Assembly (NCBI RefSeq): GCF_008641045.1
Contig: NW_022196018.1
Location: 1,032,501-1,096,500 of the forward strand
Length of the DNA: 64,000 bases
From: Pistacia vera
Taxonomy: Eukaryota > Streptophyta > Magnoliopsida > Sapindales > Anacardiaceae
Reading direction: 5' to 3'
Position numbers and translations under genes: made by a program. The notes below the pieces were generated by a model. That model did no database searches, had not been told where the DNA came from, and saw nothing but the letters and a program-made list of their open reading frames with translations. Shown here in pieces: positions 11,885 to 24,300 of this stretch (positions are counted from its first letter, which is position 1; the number at the start of each line of letters is the position of its first letter).

Positions 11885-12211
11885 TTAACTAATATGAAAT
11901 TCACCACTTGCATGAACCTCCTTCACCCTCTTGTCATATTCATCTTCTTCATCCTCTTCTTCTTCCACTTCGTCCTCAATGTCTTCCTCCCCTTCATCTT
12001 CTTCCGCTCCCCACCCGAAGTTCTTCACTGGCCTAGACGACGGTGAAGGGTTTCTTGCCTCCCCAACAATTTTCATAATCTCCTCGACGCTTTGTAGAGA
12101 AGAACTTGAATTTTCTCTCTGGAAATAACTGGCTTGTGCTGAATCCATTAGTTCCCTCGGCAAGTTCTTTAAGAACCATGGGTGGCTCTTAATTTCTTTG
12201 ATTGTAATTCT
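11885..12211 (-). CDS. SnRK2: SnRK2 last exon (exon 9), C-terminal regulatory part
   Basis: An intact frame of 108 codons plus TAA starts after a TGCAG acceptor with RITIKEIKSHPWFLKNLP and ends ASGEFHIS. It supplies the end of the kinase lobe, the SnRK2 domain I helix (SLQSVEEIMKIVGEA) and a run of about 35 mostly acidic residues ending in DEEDEYDKRVKEV, as in group 1 SnRK2s. It joins in phase 0 to exon 8 (PAR then RITI). It is the only exon 9 in the window. In transcription order it lies downstream of the copy at 13329-16248, 1.1 kb from that copy's exon 8. Only about 40 bases of 3' UTR are left before the next copy starts. Confidence 0.92.
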   Translation of the reverse strand, partial: RITIKEIKSHPWFLKNLPRELMDSAQASYFQRENSSSSLQSVEEIMKIVGEARNPSPSSRPVKNFGWGAEEDEGEEDIEDEVEEEEDEEDEYDKRVKEVHASGEFHIS

Positions 12212-13328
12212 CTGCATGAAAATGAATCGAAAAATGGGTTACAGACATTGATTTTATGGCAATATAGCATAGAAAATCAAAGAAATCAACACTCAATGAG
12301 GGTAAATAGATTTAAAAAAAGGCCAAAATCAGTTCAATACAATGCAAATAATTTAGTACCCCACAGCACAAGCCAAATTCAATGGATATAGGATGTCTAA
12401 ATACATTCATCTGTCATAGCATCAAACTGTATAAACATGTGCAAGGTTCTTAAACATGGCAAACGATTATTAAAGCAGGGTCCACTTGAGGAAATAGAAA
12501 AATCCAACACTGTCATTTTCACAGGAAATGGGCACAAGCTAAGGGTAGTACTCCAGGGAAAGAAGATATCTTCGAAGGAGATGAAACACAATACTATGGT
12601 TTGTTATAAGACTAAGACAATACGATAACATCATTGCAAGGGTTATTGCTTTGGAATACAGCAATAGGCTCCATTAACCAAACCTTTCATTTTAACAAAC
12701 AATTAAAAAAATTAGAAAATTAAAAACGACAGGCAAAAATTAATTTCCTGAAAGCGGTAAGATTTATTTTAAGAAGTATGAAGGATCACACTTGCAAGCA
12801 TATAGCTTTCAAACAAAGCAAGGCAGCTCATTCATCTCCTAAAGTAGTGACTTATTATAACAATTTTGAAAGGTTAGAATTCTATTGGGAAAGAGTGCAA
12901 AGATTAAGCAGAGCAAGCTTGCCCTCATCTTCATATCTTTCGTCTTCATTTAATGGAGTGAAAACTATTTAAGTTATTATGATGGTAAACAAAATCAGAG
13001 ATATTAATTCCCTTGCTCAGTAAGAAACTGCTAAAAACTGTAGACATTATCGGCCAAAGGAAGAGATTACCATGTTGCCAACTATTTTAGGTTCTTCAAA
13101 GCCAGTAAAATTGCAGCTGACATATTGGTTGTCTATATATACATATGTCCAAGTTAAACAAGGAATTCATTGAACTAATTCAGATGAGATGGATTGAAGA
13201 CCATAAAGGCATCTCACAGAACCTTCTAGGATATTCAAAAGCCAACGGACACACTATAGTTGCAATATATCATGATGGGCTCATAGAAATGATTGAAAAA
13301 AAAAAAATAGTAACTTCAATTCATACAT
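12212..13328 (-). other. SnRK2 intron 8, no other gene
   Basis: Sequence between exon 9 and exon 8 of the third copy. No gene was recognised inside it. Only its last 250 bases or so (from about 13083) are shared with the other copies. Confidence 0.7.
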
Positions 13329-16248
13329 ACCCTTGCTGGATTTGCAACAATAGCGGAGAGTAAGTGTCTGCAATCTTGAGATATGTGCACATAGTCTGGG
13401 ATTTTGTACTGAACAGCCATTATCCGCTGCAGAAGATAACAAAGAGGGAAAATAAACGTTAAATGAAAGATGCTGGATATTATCAAATATTATAAGAGGG
13501 AGAGATAATTTACCGAATTGTTTTCCTGAAATTCTTGGGGTCCTCTGGTCCTCAAAAGGGATGCACCACTAGCATAACATAAAGAGTGACTCCACATGAC
13601 CATACATCCGCCAACAAAAATGCAGTAAGAACAACATATTAGAACTAACATTTACAAGTTCACTTGTGTCAAAATAAGAGTTCTAGGATTTCAATATTGT
13701 TATGATACTACTTCTCCAAGGCCAATGGTTAGTCAGAGACAACAAAAATGTTTATATTTTTCTTTACTTTTATGTATCATTTTCAAATAGAAAATGCTTA
13801 TTGCTAGTTATTATGTGAGAGAAGAAGATGCAAGCAATAAAAACTTCCATTATGCAGACGAGAAACTCTAGCTCTCCTGAACCTGTGTACATATTAACCA
13901 GACTGAAACTCCCATAAATTTTTCTCTTTATTAGAGGATAAATAAAGAAACTAAAAGCTAGATCCAAGAAAGTTACCAGTGACACTGGGACAGGTAAAAT
14001 ACAACTATTATTGGAAAACTACTTTTATACAAGGAAACTTCCTAATTGAAAGATTTGAAAAAAACAATCAACATAATCCTGAGTACAATTCCAAAAGAAA
14101 TAGAGAAAGTCTTAAGCACAGAGAGAAGTCTTTCTGTGTAATCATTTTTTTTTTTTTTTTTTTTTTTTTTTCTTACAACGTAATCAGCCAATTTTAGGAA
14201 GCCATTCCCAATCAACAATTAAGAAAGGTAAGTACACATCTTATCCAGAATCAAATCAAGATTGTACTTCAGTGCAGATTTCCAATATATTTAAATCTGT
14301 CAGCAGATGATCTTTGCTTAACTTTGCTAGATGTCCAGCCTTATCCAACTTTCATGATATTTCAAAGTTTTACATTTACGGGTGTGACTTTCAAACCTCT
14401 AAACATAGATCACTGTGAAACCTATGGCACAAGTAACACAATCATTGATCAAACACATCACAGAAAAGTGTGTATAACAACCTCAAACATACATTTACAT
14501 AACCTACCATTTACCTTTTTAATAACCAAAGGTCATAATAAATATTATAAATTATGTAAACTACTACTCACTTGCAATTCATTGCTTAGTCTAATCTAAA
14601 TACATACAAGTGAGTGTGGTCTTTGGCGCTTAGCTGAAGAAATTACAAAATTAAGTTGTTGCAAAGTGAAATAACAAAACTCACTGTCAAACAGTTGGCC
14701 AAATATTAGAGGGCCAGGAAGACCCTATTGATTTAATACGGTTCAACAAACAGTAGGCAGCTTCATCTTAGCTACAACCGATAACAAGCAGTTTGACACA
14801 TGGAATGTTATAAAGTCTAAACGAAAATAATTAACTAAGTAAGGATATGAAAGTGACATTAAATATATAAAAAGAAACAATAATATGTGCTACTTGTTAG
14901 CATGTGCATTGATTAGTTACAACACGCATAGGGCATAAAATAATCTTCTCGGTGGGCACAGATACAAAGAGATCCACTCTCCTTCCTTGAAAAATATTTA
15001 AAAGACAGGTAATTCAATTTTAAAAGTACAAAAAGTTTAGTAGTGCCAAAGAGATAGAGTCATGCACCCAAAAAATAATGGATGCACACTCATCCCAGGT
15101 AGAACCTGCCCTTGATTTGATTGCATATGTAATCAAACTCAAATGTGGCACACTAGATCCTGAGTCATCATCCTAAAATAAATAAAAAAAATAAACAAAT
15201 GCTAGCAATTCAATATCTCCATTAGTATGAAAAAGAATTAAAAGACTAAACTTACTTTGCCATCATATTCTCGCCGAGAACGAATAATCCGGTGCAATAT
15301 ATGCCGGAGTTCCAACTGTGGATTTGGGCCTTGAATGCAACGAGATGACTATACCACAGGATAGAAAAGAATAGATAAATAAACAAAAAAAAAAAGCAAA
15401 CAACGAGAACCACAAGACAAACAAGATTTACAGAGCAATTGAAATCCATTTAAAACCTTAGAGTAACAAAAATCACAGATTTTCAAACGCGGTGCAGCGC
15501 TTCCATCAAGCAGGGTATTTTCCAGCTCAGATCTCTATGGCATATTGCTGATATGCAAATCGTAAAAACAAACAAATTAATACATTTGCTCATCATAGTC
15601 AATGCACAGAAAGATTGATTTACTAATTTGCAATGACAGATTTACCATTGAATGGCAAAAATGGACACCTGAAATGAGCTGCTGAAAGAAATATCTAGCC
15701 TGCCATAAAGAAACCAAAACATCCACACTACCAAATAATAAATATAGATAGAACAGTAAAAAAGACAAAGGGTAAGAGAAAATTAACCTCATCTTCACTG
15801 AATACCAGCATTAAAGATTCGTTCAAAGAGCTCTCCACCAGCAGCATACTCCATCACAATTGCAAATGTGTAGGAGTCAAAACCACCTGAAAAAATCAAA
15901 CCCACACACAAATATTAATTAATTCAAATTATATCAAATAATAAATTCTCAATCATATCCAAAAAAAAAAATTGCCTCTTTGAACCGGATTATTGGGGTG
16001 CCGAATGATCGTTGATTTTAATCTCTCTAGCAACATTCTCGTCAATCTGCAAATCATTCAATAACAAATTTCTAAAACATATTTCAGAAATAAAAAGAAA
16101 AAAAAATTGTGAAGAAATTAAAGAAGCTAACTTTAGGCCTCGGTCAATATATTTCATAGCGACAAGCTCTTTGTCTCCTTGTTTCGCATAAGCCGGGCAA
16201 TCCCGAAATTCCCAGCACCCAAATCCTTAACAACTTGATATTTTCCAT
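13329..16248 (-). pseudogene. SnRK2 exons 1-8, noisy full copy
   Basis: All of exons 1-8 are present with introns, promoter and the adjoining LTR, in line with the clean copy. Many exons are broken by missing single bases. Exon 1 alone lacks several compared with 7191-7310 (one each in the TATGGCC, TTTAGTCTC and ATTTTTCC contexts), and exon 3 lacks bases near ATTCAGTG. The GC donor of intron 2 is kept. Together with exon 9 at 11885-12211 it has the layout of the real gene. It is therefore either a decayed gene or, more likely, the correct locus in poor-quality sequence. Confidence 0.8.
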
Positions 16249-16707
16249 GATCGAAGGCAACCCAACTGAGATCTCTAAAATTGGAATGGAGGAAATAAGG
16301 AGAGGTTTTTATAGAGGGATTGATGGAGTAAAGAAGTGAAAGTGAGTGGAGGAGAGAGAGAGAGAGAGAGAGTGTGTGTGGGAGAGATGCACGTGGAGAA
16401 GTTATAGAAAATGAAGAAAAGAGAAAGGGAAATGGGCATTAACGGAGGATTATGGGAATCCATAAAAACCAGCTTGAATCAAAGAGCCTCTTCATCAGCT
16501 CATCATTTTAATAATTTTTAATAACGGATCTCCCAAAACGCCGATGTGGTAGGAGACAAATGCGGGTTTATTTTGACTTTTTGCATGCCGTTTTCCTAAG
16601 CCATCAGATCAACTTGACCCGTTATACAAATTATTTATGTTGATAATATACAAATTATATTTTTTTTAATATTAAAATCTCTACGTTGTGACTTTATAGT
16701 AAACCAT

Positions 16708-17381
16708 TGTAGACTATAAAATCTATTGTCAATCGAGGGATTGATCCTATGCCATAACGAGCTACAACAACCTGATCGACCGCACAAACACAAAAAGGAA
16801 TGTAAAGGCTAGATAGACACTGTTGTGGTGTTTGTCGTAGCACTCCGATGCTTAAGTCAACAAGGTTGAGAAACGCTATTGAGTGAGGACTAAGGGAGAG
16901 TACACAGAATAATATGGCAGCTCTTGGGAGCAAGAACTTAGGAGCTAGTAGGTGTTGCGGGTGATTTTTGAATGAATAATGAGGGAGTTTGCCCCTATTT
17001 ATATAGTGAACCCAAAAGGTTCGAATCCTACAGGACTCTGAGTCCTACTAGGTAAAAGAGTCATTCTTAGGAAAGGATAGGATCTCCTTTCTTATGGGTT
17101 TGAGATAGGATCTCCTTGCCTTATTGGGTTAAACTTACATTAATTATACATCCAAGATCCTGATAGAAATGAAAACAGAATAGGATTCGCTTTCTATTTC
17201 GAACTACTGTGGGCATGACCGACTTAGCTTAACTTGCAGGATAGCCCAACTTATAGAGAGGACAGTTCACAAGGTGATTTAAGTGTAAGCCCAACCGGAA
17301 TTGGGCTAAGGCCTTGGGTTGTTATCTGTATATCTTGTATGTTGAGCCTCATCAGGCCTAACATGATTTTTGGCCCATACA
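16708..17381 (-). repeat. 3' LTR of the Tat element
   Basis: 674 bp beginning TGTATGGGCC on the minus strand and ending TCTACA. It matches 7788-8474 with mostly single-base gaps, and the 5' LTR with many substitutions. Confidence 0.88.
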
Positions 17382-18140
17382 GTTTGCGTATATGCAACGA
17401 ATTGAATCTACTTTGGAGAGTAGATTCAATTAGTCGCATATAGGATGCAAATGAGCTGATATTCCTATATGAAGGATTAGACTCAGAACGTTTGCCAATG
17501 TCCTGGGACATAGATGGTTTGGTTTAGCCATGGCGGCCGAATGGAGCCGAACAAATATTATACAACATTAACGTTGAATCAGATATGGTCTATTGTGCAG
17601 TCATCGCTCAGCAAATTATCCTGAGGAATATGTCGCTAGATCATTCAAAGCATGAGGGTGACTTGTACAATGCTTGAAGGGGGGAGTGTATTATGCTGTC
17701 GCACCGCCGAGCAGGTAAATGTTCGAGCGTATGAGAGTAAGATACTGATGATATGATAACAACTTACCTAAGACGAGCGAACGGTGTCGTCTTTAGGAAC
17801 GCCAAACTCATCAGCTTATTGTAGCGTCCCTTGGAAGGATAGACTTGTGTGGCCCAACTTGCTACTACCTCAACCGAGCTGAAGCAAGAAATGGCAAGTT
17901 ATTGGAATCGATGATAGGTGACTATAGCATGTACGATAGGTGCATAAAATGTTTTGACTGATAGGAGCAGGGCTTTTCAGATCCACAAACAAAACGAACT
18001 TTGGGTCTGGCCATGAGCCGGGCCATATGATGGAGTATCACGGATATGCTAGGGGAACGATGTATGTTGCCACATGTTTCATCCACACGAATCATACGTG
18101 CGGATGCGAAAGGCGGGAAACGAAAAAGTTTTCTTCTCTT
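17382..18140. mobile_element. 3' non-coding part of the Tat element
   Basis: Noisy version of 8475-9235. No gene was seen. A clear polypurine tract next to the LTR is missing; the foldback occupies that place. Confidence 0.6.
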
Positions 18141-18141
18141 G

Positions 18142-18440
18142 AGTCCCGAGTGAATCCGCCACCTTAAGGACTGATGCATTTAATACGATGTCTTCACTTT
18201 CAAAACCCCATTTCATCCTTAGTTGAGTTTGGGAGAGAGGGAGCCAAGAACTTTTAGTCTTCAAGCAACTTTAGGTATTTCTGGCATTTTTGTCCCGATT
18301 GTAATCGCCACCTTAAGGACTGATGCATTTAATACGATGTCCCTTCACTTTCAAACCCCATTTCATCCTTAGTTGAGTTTGGGAGAGAGGGAGCCAGAAC
18401 TTTTAGTCTTCAAAGCAACTTTAGGTATTTCTGGCCATTT
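18142..18440. repeat. Two adjoining 149-bp direct repeats
   Basis: The unit from GTCCCGA...CGCCACCTTAAGGACTGATG to GGTATTTCTGG occurs twice in a row (from 18142 and from about 18293). The two units differ mainly by missing or extra single bases in runs. This is where the noisy sequence appears to meet clean sequence again. Confidence 0.8.
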
Positions 18441-18499
18441 TAAGGTAACTCTTGTTTTTCTTTGATTTTCACTCGTTTTCTTGTTTCATTGCATTCTTC

Positions 18500-20800
18500 A
18501 TTGGTTTTTGAGTTTGGAACTAGTTTTGGTATATTTGGGTAAGAAAAATGGAGTTTGGGGAGAAGAGTGGTTTTTCTTAGCGGTTTTGTGAATTGGTTTT
18601 GCGAAGGAGCGGTTTTCACATTAAATGGTTTTTTGATTTCTGGGAAGAGAACAATACTCGTTAGGCTGAGCCGAGCGAAGCCGTGTATAACCTTGTCCGG
18701 TAGGAGAGGTCAAGTAGAGCGGGAGTTGTTTGCAATACCGAATAATACTTGGGGTGAAGTCTTCAATAGGCTAAATCGAGCGAAGATGTCTGGGGGAACG
18801 AATACGAGAATGCGCCCACATGGTAGTGCTTCCTAGGGATGATGGGGCAGCTCTAACTGGAGGAGTGAGTGTTGGTTTCATGCTAGGCATATGTCGAGCG
18901 GTCACGGTGCAACGTGGCGAAGGTGGCTTAGTTAGTAGTGAAAGTTCGGATAGTGATCATGAATCAGGGAGTGCTACCGACTGGATCGTGTAGATAGGAG
19001 CAAAACTTCTTTGACAAGTTGTGGTCAGGAGATGAGCAGAGCCATCTCGAGGTCGGGATGTTAGCGGACAATTCGTGTCTAGGCTTGAGCCGGTGGAGAG
19101 AATGAAGCTTTGGTATTTGTGAAGATACTTGCTTAATAGAGATGAGGGTGCCGACCAGACATGAGAGAGTGGATTGGTCCATGTCGGACTAGATCAGTAT
19201 ATATGAGTAGACGTGGGGAGGGGATGTGTTTTTCCCATCCCAAGGCTAGTTCATGAGGTGTTAAGTCATTATGGATTGCTCAAAGCCAGTTGATGTCGAA
19301 CGTCTAGCGGTTGCTTATGTCCATTGAATGTTGTGCATGCGGCTCCACTAGAATTCAGAGCGATGGACTTGCTTTTTATATACCTCAAGAGGCATGATAA
19401 GGAGAGAGGTATATAACCTTTTTATGTTGCGGCACGGCCAGAAGCATTTGGTGACGGGGTTGAAGACGTATGACAAGAAGTAGAAGATGGCTACTTCTTT
19501 ATGCGGGGTGATTGGTTTTTGAGGAAGGTGGAGCTAAGGGATTCTATATTGTTGGCAGATGATAGGTGAAATAACTTTATTTTTAAGTGTTGGTGCACTG
19601 AATCTTTTTTTTTTTCTTTGCAGACTTGAACTACAATAGGGCGTTGCCAGGACTTTGTGCTGAAGAAGAAGCCAAGCCATTCTTGCTCTACCAGAGGAAG
19701 AGAGAAATTACCACTAAGTGTTAGACGAGGTAAATCTGAGAAGGAGCCATTTATGGGGGCACGTCTCCTAGGTGAAACAAGGTACCTTGCGGGAACCTGT
19801 TGTATTGTCTTGTCTTGTTGGTCTGGTACAGTAACTCGTTGTCTTTGGTAGGTCTATTTGATCCACAACCACCGAGGAATTGTACCTTGCAAAAGAGAGG
19901 ATGTTGAGTGAGTTCAAGTTTCGACTGTCAAGGAGATCAAGGAGAGGCGTCAAACCCAGTCAGCTAAGAGTGAAAGGAATGGAGTTGGTGGAACTTCCTC
20001 AACAGCAATTGATGCAAGCCCAAGTGTAAGTCTCACACTACACAAAGGTGTGCCGACTCCAACGGTTGTGGTGTCGGATGGCGATAATGTGAAGATCGTC
20101 ATCCCGTCTGATGCTTTGCCTATTCTAACACTTATTTTTTGGAGCCGTGTTGCATTCCTTCCCACTGCCTGAAGATGAGCATCAACTCGAGAGTCGATGT
20201 GGTGCAGACGGTCGAGTGACAATGGCTTGCCTTTCTAGGTATTGGAAAGTTTGTTTTGCTCACCATTTTTTGCTTTTATACTTGGTTTAACTTGTTGCCT
20301 TCTCTTTGGTTGTAGGCTCTTTCCGGGCGTGCCCCTCTTCGAAGTTGATCACCTCCCAAGAAAGGAGAAACAAGGATCTGGAGAGGCGTGTTAGGAGGTG
20401 ACTAATTCCAACTCGAGTTGGAAGGGAAGTTGCATCTCAGTCAGGAAAGAGAGGAGTCTGGAGAGGTTTGTGCAATCTTGCACACCAACTACAAAAGGTT
20501 CGAGCTTAATGGGAGGTTGAGAAGGCCTTGATCAGGGGTTGGGGATTGTCTCCATTGAGGCAATTTTGAAGATAGTTAAAAGGAAGATAGGACGAGTAAG
20601 AGTCAGACGAAGACATTGCATAGTACAAGGCCTTTTTTGCCTAGCAGGGACTTGGGTCCGAGCAGATAGTTGTGAAGCCAGACTTGTTACTACCGGTACT
20701 TGCATTGGGAAGCGAGCGATGGATTAAAGGAGCCGATCGAGGAGAAGTCGCACGCAGCCGCAGCGACCGAGGATATTGTTGAGCGAGCAGCGAAGCAAGA
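18500..20800 (+). pseudogene. Opposite-strand gene of the Tat element, decayed
   Basis: The plus strand carries remnants of a gene running against gag-pol. Around 18835-18990 a clean stretch encodes DDGAALTGGVSVGFMLGICR and ends in an acidic serine-rich part. Around 19215-19390, in shifting frames, it reads FPIPRLVHEVLSHYGL, then SQLMSNV, then RLLMSIECCACGSTRIQSDG, which is the layout of the PF04195-like gypsy-transposon family also seen at 1-1871. Probable introns occur (for example GT at about 20238 to TTGTAG at about 20315). From about 20410 a charged coiled-coil-like stretch follows (LELEGKLHLSQEREESGEV). Stops and frameshifts show that it no longer works. Assignment rests on pattern recognition. 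Confidence 0.5.
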
Positions 20801-20829
20801 TGGCTGAAGACATTTTAGTTTAGTTGAAC

Positions 20830-21330
20830 TAATTGATTTTTGTAAGTGTCGAGTGCATATTTTAATTTATGTAAGTGCCGAGAGCATTGGATGGTGACGG
20901 ACTCAGACTTCAGGCTTTTTACTTCTTTTATGATAGGGGCTCGACTTCATTTATTTCCTTTTTTGATGTTTGGAGTTTTCCTCTTAATTGATAAGTGTTA
21001 AGGACGTTAACTGCTTGAGGCCTTGACTTCGTGTGAGGGAATGTCGCCTATAGCCCTTAGGGCGTTTATGTGAAAAACACTTTAGCACTTTGCATAACTA
21101 AATAATCCCTCGATTTATTGAATAATGAAAAAACATCTTAATTTGGAGAAAAATTTTCTAACAAACTGGGGGGAGTGGACATGCCCACCTTGTCCCCCAT
21201 TGTAAATAATTCCTAGATGCTATAGGTGGTAGAGCCGAGCCGAATAGTTTTAGAAATGGTAAGCCTTTAGATGGATGACATTCCAACTGTAGTGATTTTT
21301 TTGTTCTGGCATTTACTTGTGATAGACTCT
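20830..21330. other. Spacer between antisense gene and integrase
   Basis: No gene was recognised. It is part of the Tat element and may hold the 3' UTRs of the two converging genes. Confidence 0.4.
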
Positions 21331-24300
21331 TTCCCGACAACTTGGTATTTGTAGGCCTTCCATGTGAGACGAGTTTACTAGCTCCTAAATCTTGTGTTCT
21401 GGAACATTGACGCAGAACCTGTTAGGAAACGACCCGGTTGCGCAGCGGAAAACAAAAAAAATTACAACCATGGATCGTTCCTTAGAACCCAAAATCAGGG
21501 CATAGAAAAATTACAGTTTATATTTTATAAGATTGCAGAAAAATAAATCCAAAGGTTAGATTATACCACGTTGGAGGCTCCACCAATATGTTCTTGAAGT
21601 GTTTGCTACCGATCCAAGTATAGGATCGAACCAAGAAGTCCACACGAAGACAACCACCAAGAACCAGGAGGGATTTGCTAGATCCCCATTGGCCTTAAGA
21701 AATCAGAAGAACAAAAGAAAAGTTGATTTTCAATCAAACAGTGAAAGTGGCGTGGGAGAGTGTATAAGGGGCTGCTGTGTTTCTTTTTCTTTTCAAAAGG
21801 TAAAATCAATTTTTATTAATAAAACACACAAACACTATTCTTTTTATAGGCAAACCAAGTTGCCCTATTCCCACATGGAATGGGCTTGGGCTCCAACCCA
21901 AACACCCATGTTGCAAACAACTCCAAATTAGATGTTTTATTTCATCATTATTTCAATTAAAATCAATTAAATATATTAATATATATATTAACATTAACAA
22001 TAATGATAATTTATTTGAATATGTGCGAACACACATTCAACCGTAATTTCACTTATTTAATTTTTAACAAATTAAATAAAAAGGATACGAACCTCAGCAA
22101 ATTAATTGCACTGTGAAATTACCAAAATACCCCTTCGCCCAAAAAGACGAAAACGCCCTTCTTTCTTCTTGGCTCTTAAATATCTTCTATGTGTGTGACC
22201 CATAGGCTCCTCATCATACGGTAGTGTATAGTATCGCGTTAACACCAATTAATCGTCTCACTAATACACAGACCAAGATTGGCCCCTAGCAAGGCATCAT
22301 GGCCACCCGATAGATTCGGATTCAGCAAAGTAGCTACCTGTCAACGATAGGTTACCGTACAATACGATCCTTTCATCATAGTTATCTCGACGAGACGAAG
22401 GCATAGAAATAGTGTCAACCTTCGGTTACTCTCGATATTATATATTCAGTTTCTGGACCAATGACCCGTATTATAATCTAGTAGAGCAACAACTCAATCC
22501 CACTGTGGCCACAGTTTTAGTGTCATTGCCTATACTGAATTGCATCGTGAGATACTTCTCCCGTACCCGGGAGTGATGAATCCTCTGTCAATCCACCATA
22601 GTCTTGATACACTCCTTGATATAGCCAATCACCACCGTACTGACAGCTCTGAATAGAACTGCGTTAGGTAGTGTCAAACTATACCAATCGGTGCACAAGA
22701 CGCTCCGGTGATCCAAGTCTAAGGATCACATGCACCCACATTCGTTAGAGGATTTGTTCCATAGACACTGAGGTTACATCCATATGGAATCCTCTGGTGG
22801 GTCAGTCCAGTGAACTTGCTGCGGTATATCCACCTACAACAAGCACCCATGTGTTGCACTAGGTGTCACCAAACAACCTTGACAAGTGAGATCAGTCACT
22901 GCCTTTCGATAGGGTCGTTCAACACTATGATAGCCTTACGTATTATCTGTGCCCTTACTTCAGAATAATATTGGGCTACGGACGTTTCTAGAATGGCCAT
23001 CATATGTGCTCATGGGTTCTCACTATCAAGATTTGAAACGCTTGTACCCTCGTCACGGTTCTACCATTCTAAGGACATATCAATACATATTGCAATAATA
23101 ATGATTACGCGATATAGAATAAAATGCCTTTTATTATTGATTAATGACTTATTACAAAGAGTCAATTCTACAATATTGATTGGCTTTAGGGCATCTACTC
23201 TAACAGAACCCAGTCGCCTACTTTGAAGACTTAGATTGCATTGTGTTGTAATGTCGAGCTACTTCTGCTGGTAGATGGCATTGCGGATAAGGGCTTGATC
23301 CCTTAGTTCATCGACAATGTCAAGGTTATGGCAGAGTTGTTGCCCGTTCATGTCGCTTCGTTCGTCCATTAGAGCTGAGCCGAGGGGATTGAGACTCAAC
23401 CAAATTACTACTTCCAAACCATACGCCACAGAGAAAGGTGTTCTTCGTAGAAAACCACATAGTGGTACGATAAGACCAAAGTACTCTTGGGAGCTTGCGC
23501 CAAGCTCCCTTAGCTTTTTGGAGTATCTCTTCAGTTGTTGGAGGATAGTCTTATTGGATGATTGGCTTGCCCATCCCTTGGTGGGTAGTGTGGCTTGGAG
23601 AAGCTCAGTTTGTATCCCACATCTTGAAAAAGTCTTGGAAACAGAGCTTAGAATTGGACCCGTTATTGATGATAATCTCCTTCGGCAGGCAGAACTGGCA
23701 TATGATGTTCTTCCACACGAAGCTTTTACTTCTCGGTCTTTGACTTTGTGAAAATCGGCCTCAATCCACTTGGAGAAGTAGTTAGTTACTACGAGCATGA
23801 AGACTCCTTGCCTTTGTGCAGTTGGGAGTTTGCCTACTATGTCCATTCTCCACTTCATAAAATGCCAAGGTGTAAGGATGGAGTTGAGCCGTTCTGGGGG
23901 GAGGTGTGATGTTGAAGCAAAGCGTTGGCAATTGTTGCATTGCTTAGAGAATTTGACAGAGTCGGAGCACATCTTTGGCTAGTAATAGCCCGTTGTGAGA
24001 GCCCAGTTGGCAAGGCTGCATCCCCCGACATGGTTGCTGCATTCGCCTTCATGGAGCTCTACAAGCACATACTTTGCTTCCGTCGGGGTGATGCATTTGA
24101 GGTACGGTCCGAAGAAAGATTTTCGGAGTAGGCAACCATCGTAAAATAGTGAACTGAGCCGCCTTGGCTTTCACCCAGCGTGCTTCATTTTTGTCTAGTG
24201 GGAGCTCTTTGTTTTCCAAGTAGTGGAGGATGGGTGTTATCCATGTCTCATCCGAGCCGACTAGTGAGATCTCGGCCGCGCCGACCGCAATGGCTGGCGT

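Noticed and set aside
11931..12128. Plus-strand frame of serine runs
   Set aside because: It is the exact antisense of the acidic tail of SnRK2 exon 9 (GAA/GAG read backwards gives TTC/CTC).
14147..14171. Long T run as a possible retrogene tail
   Set aside because: It lies inside an intron, is present at the same place in all three SnRK2 copies with different lengths, and has no retrogene beside it.
23317..23751. Plus-strand frame of 144 codons
   Set aside because: It lies opposite the integrase of the Tat element and shows no family features of its own.
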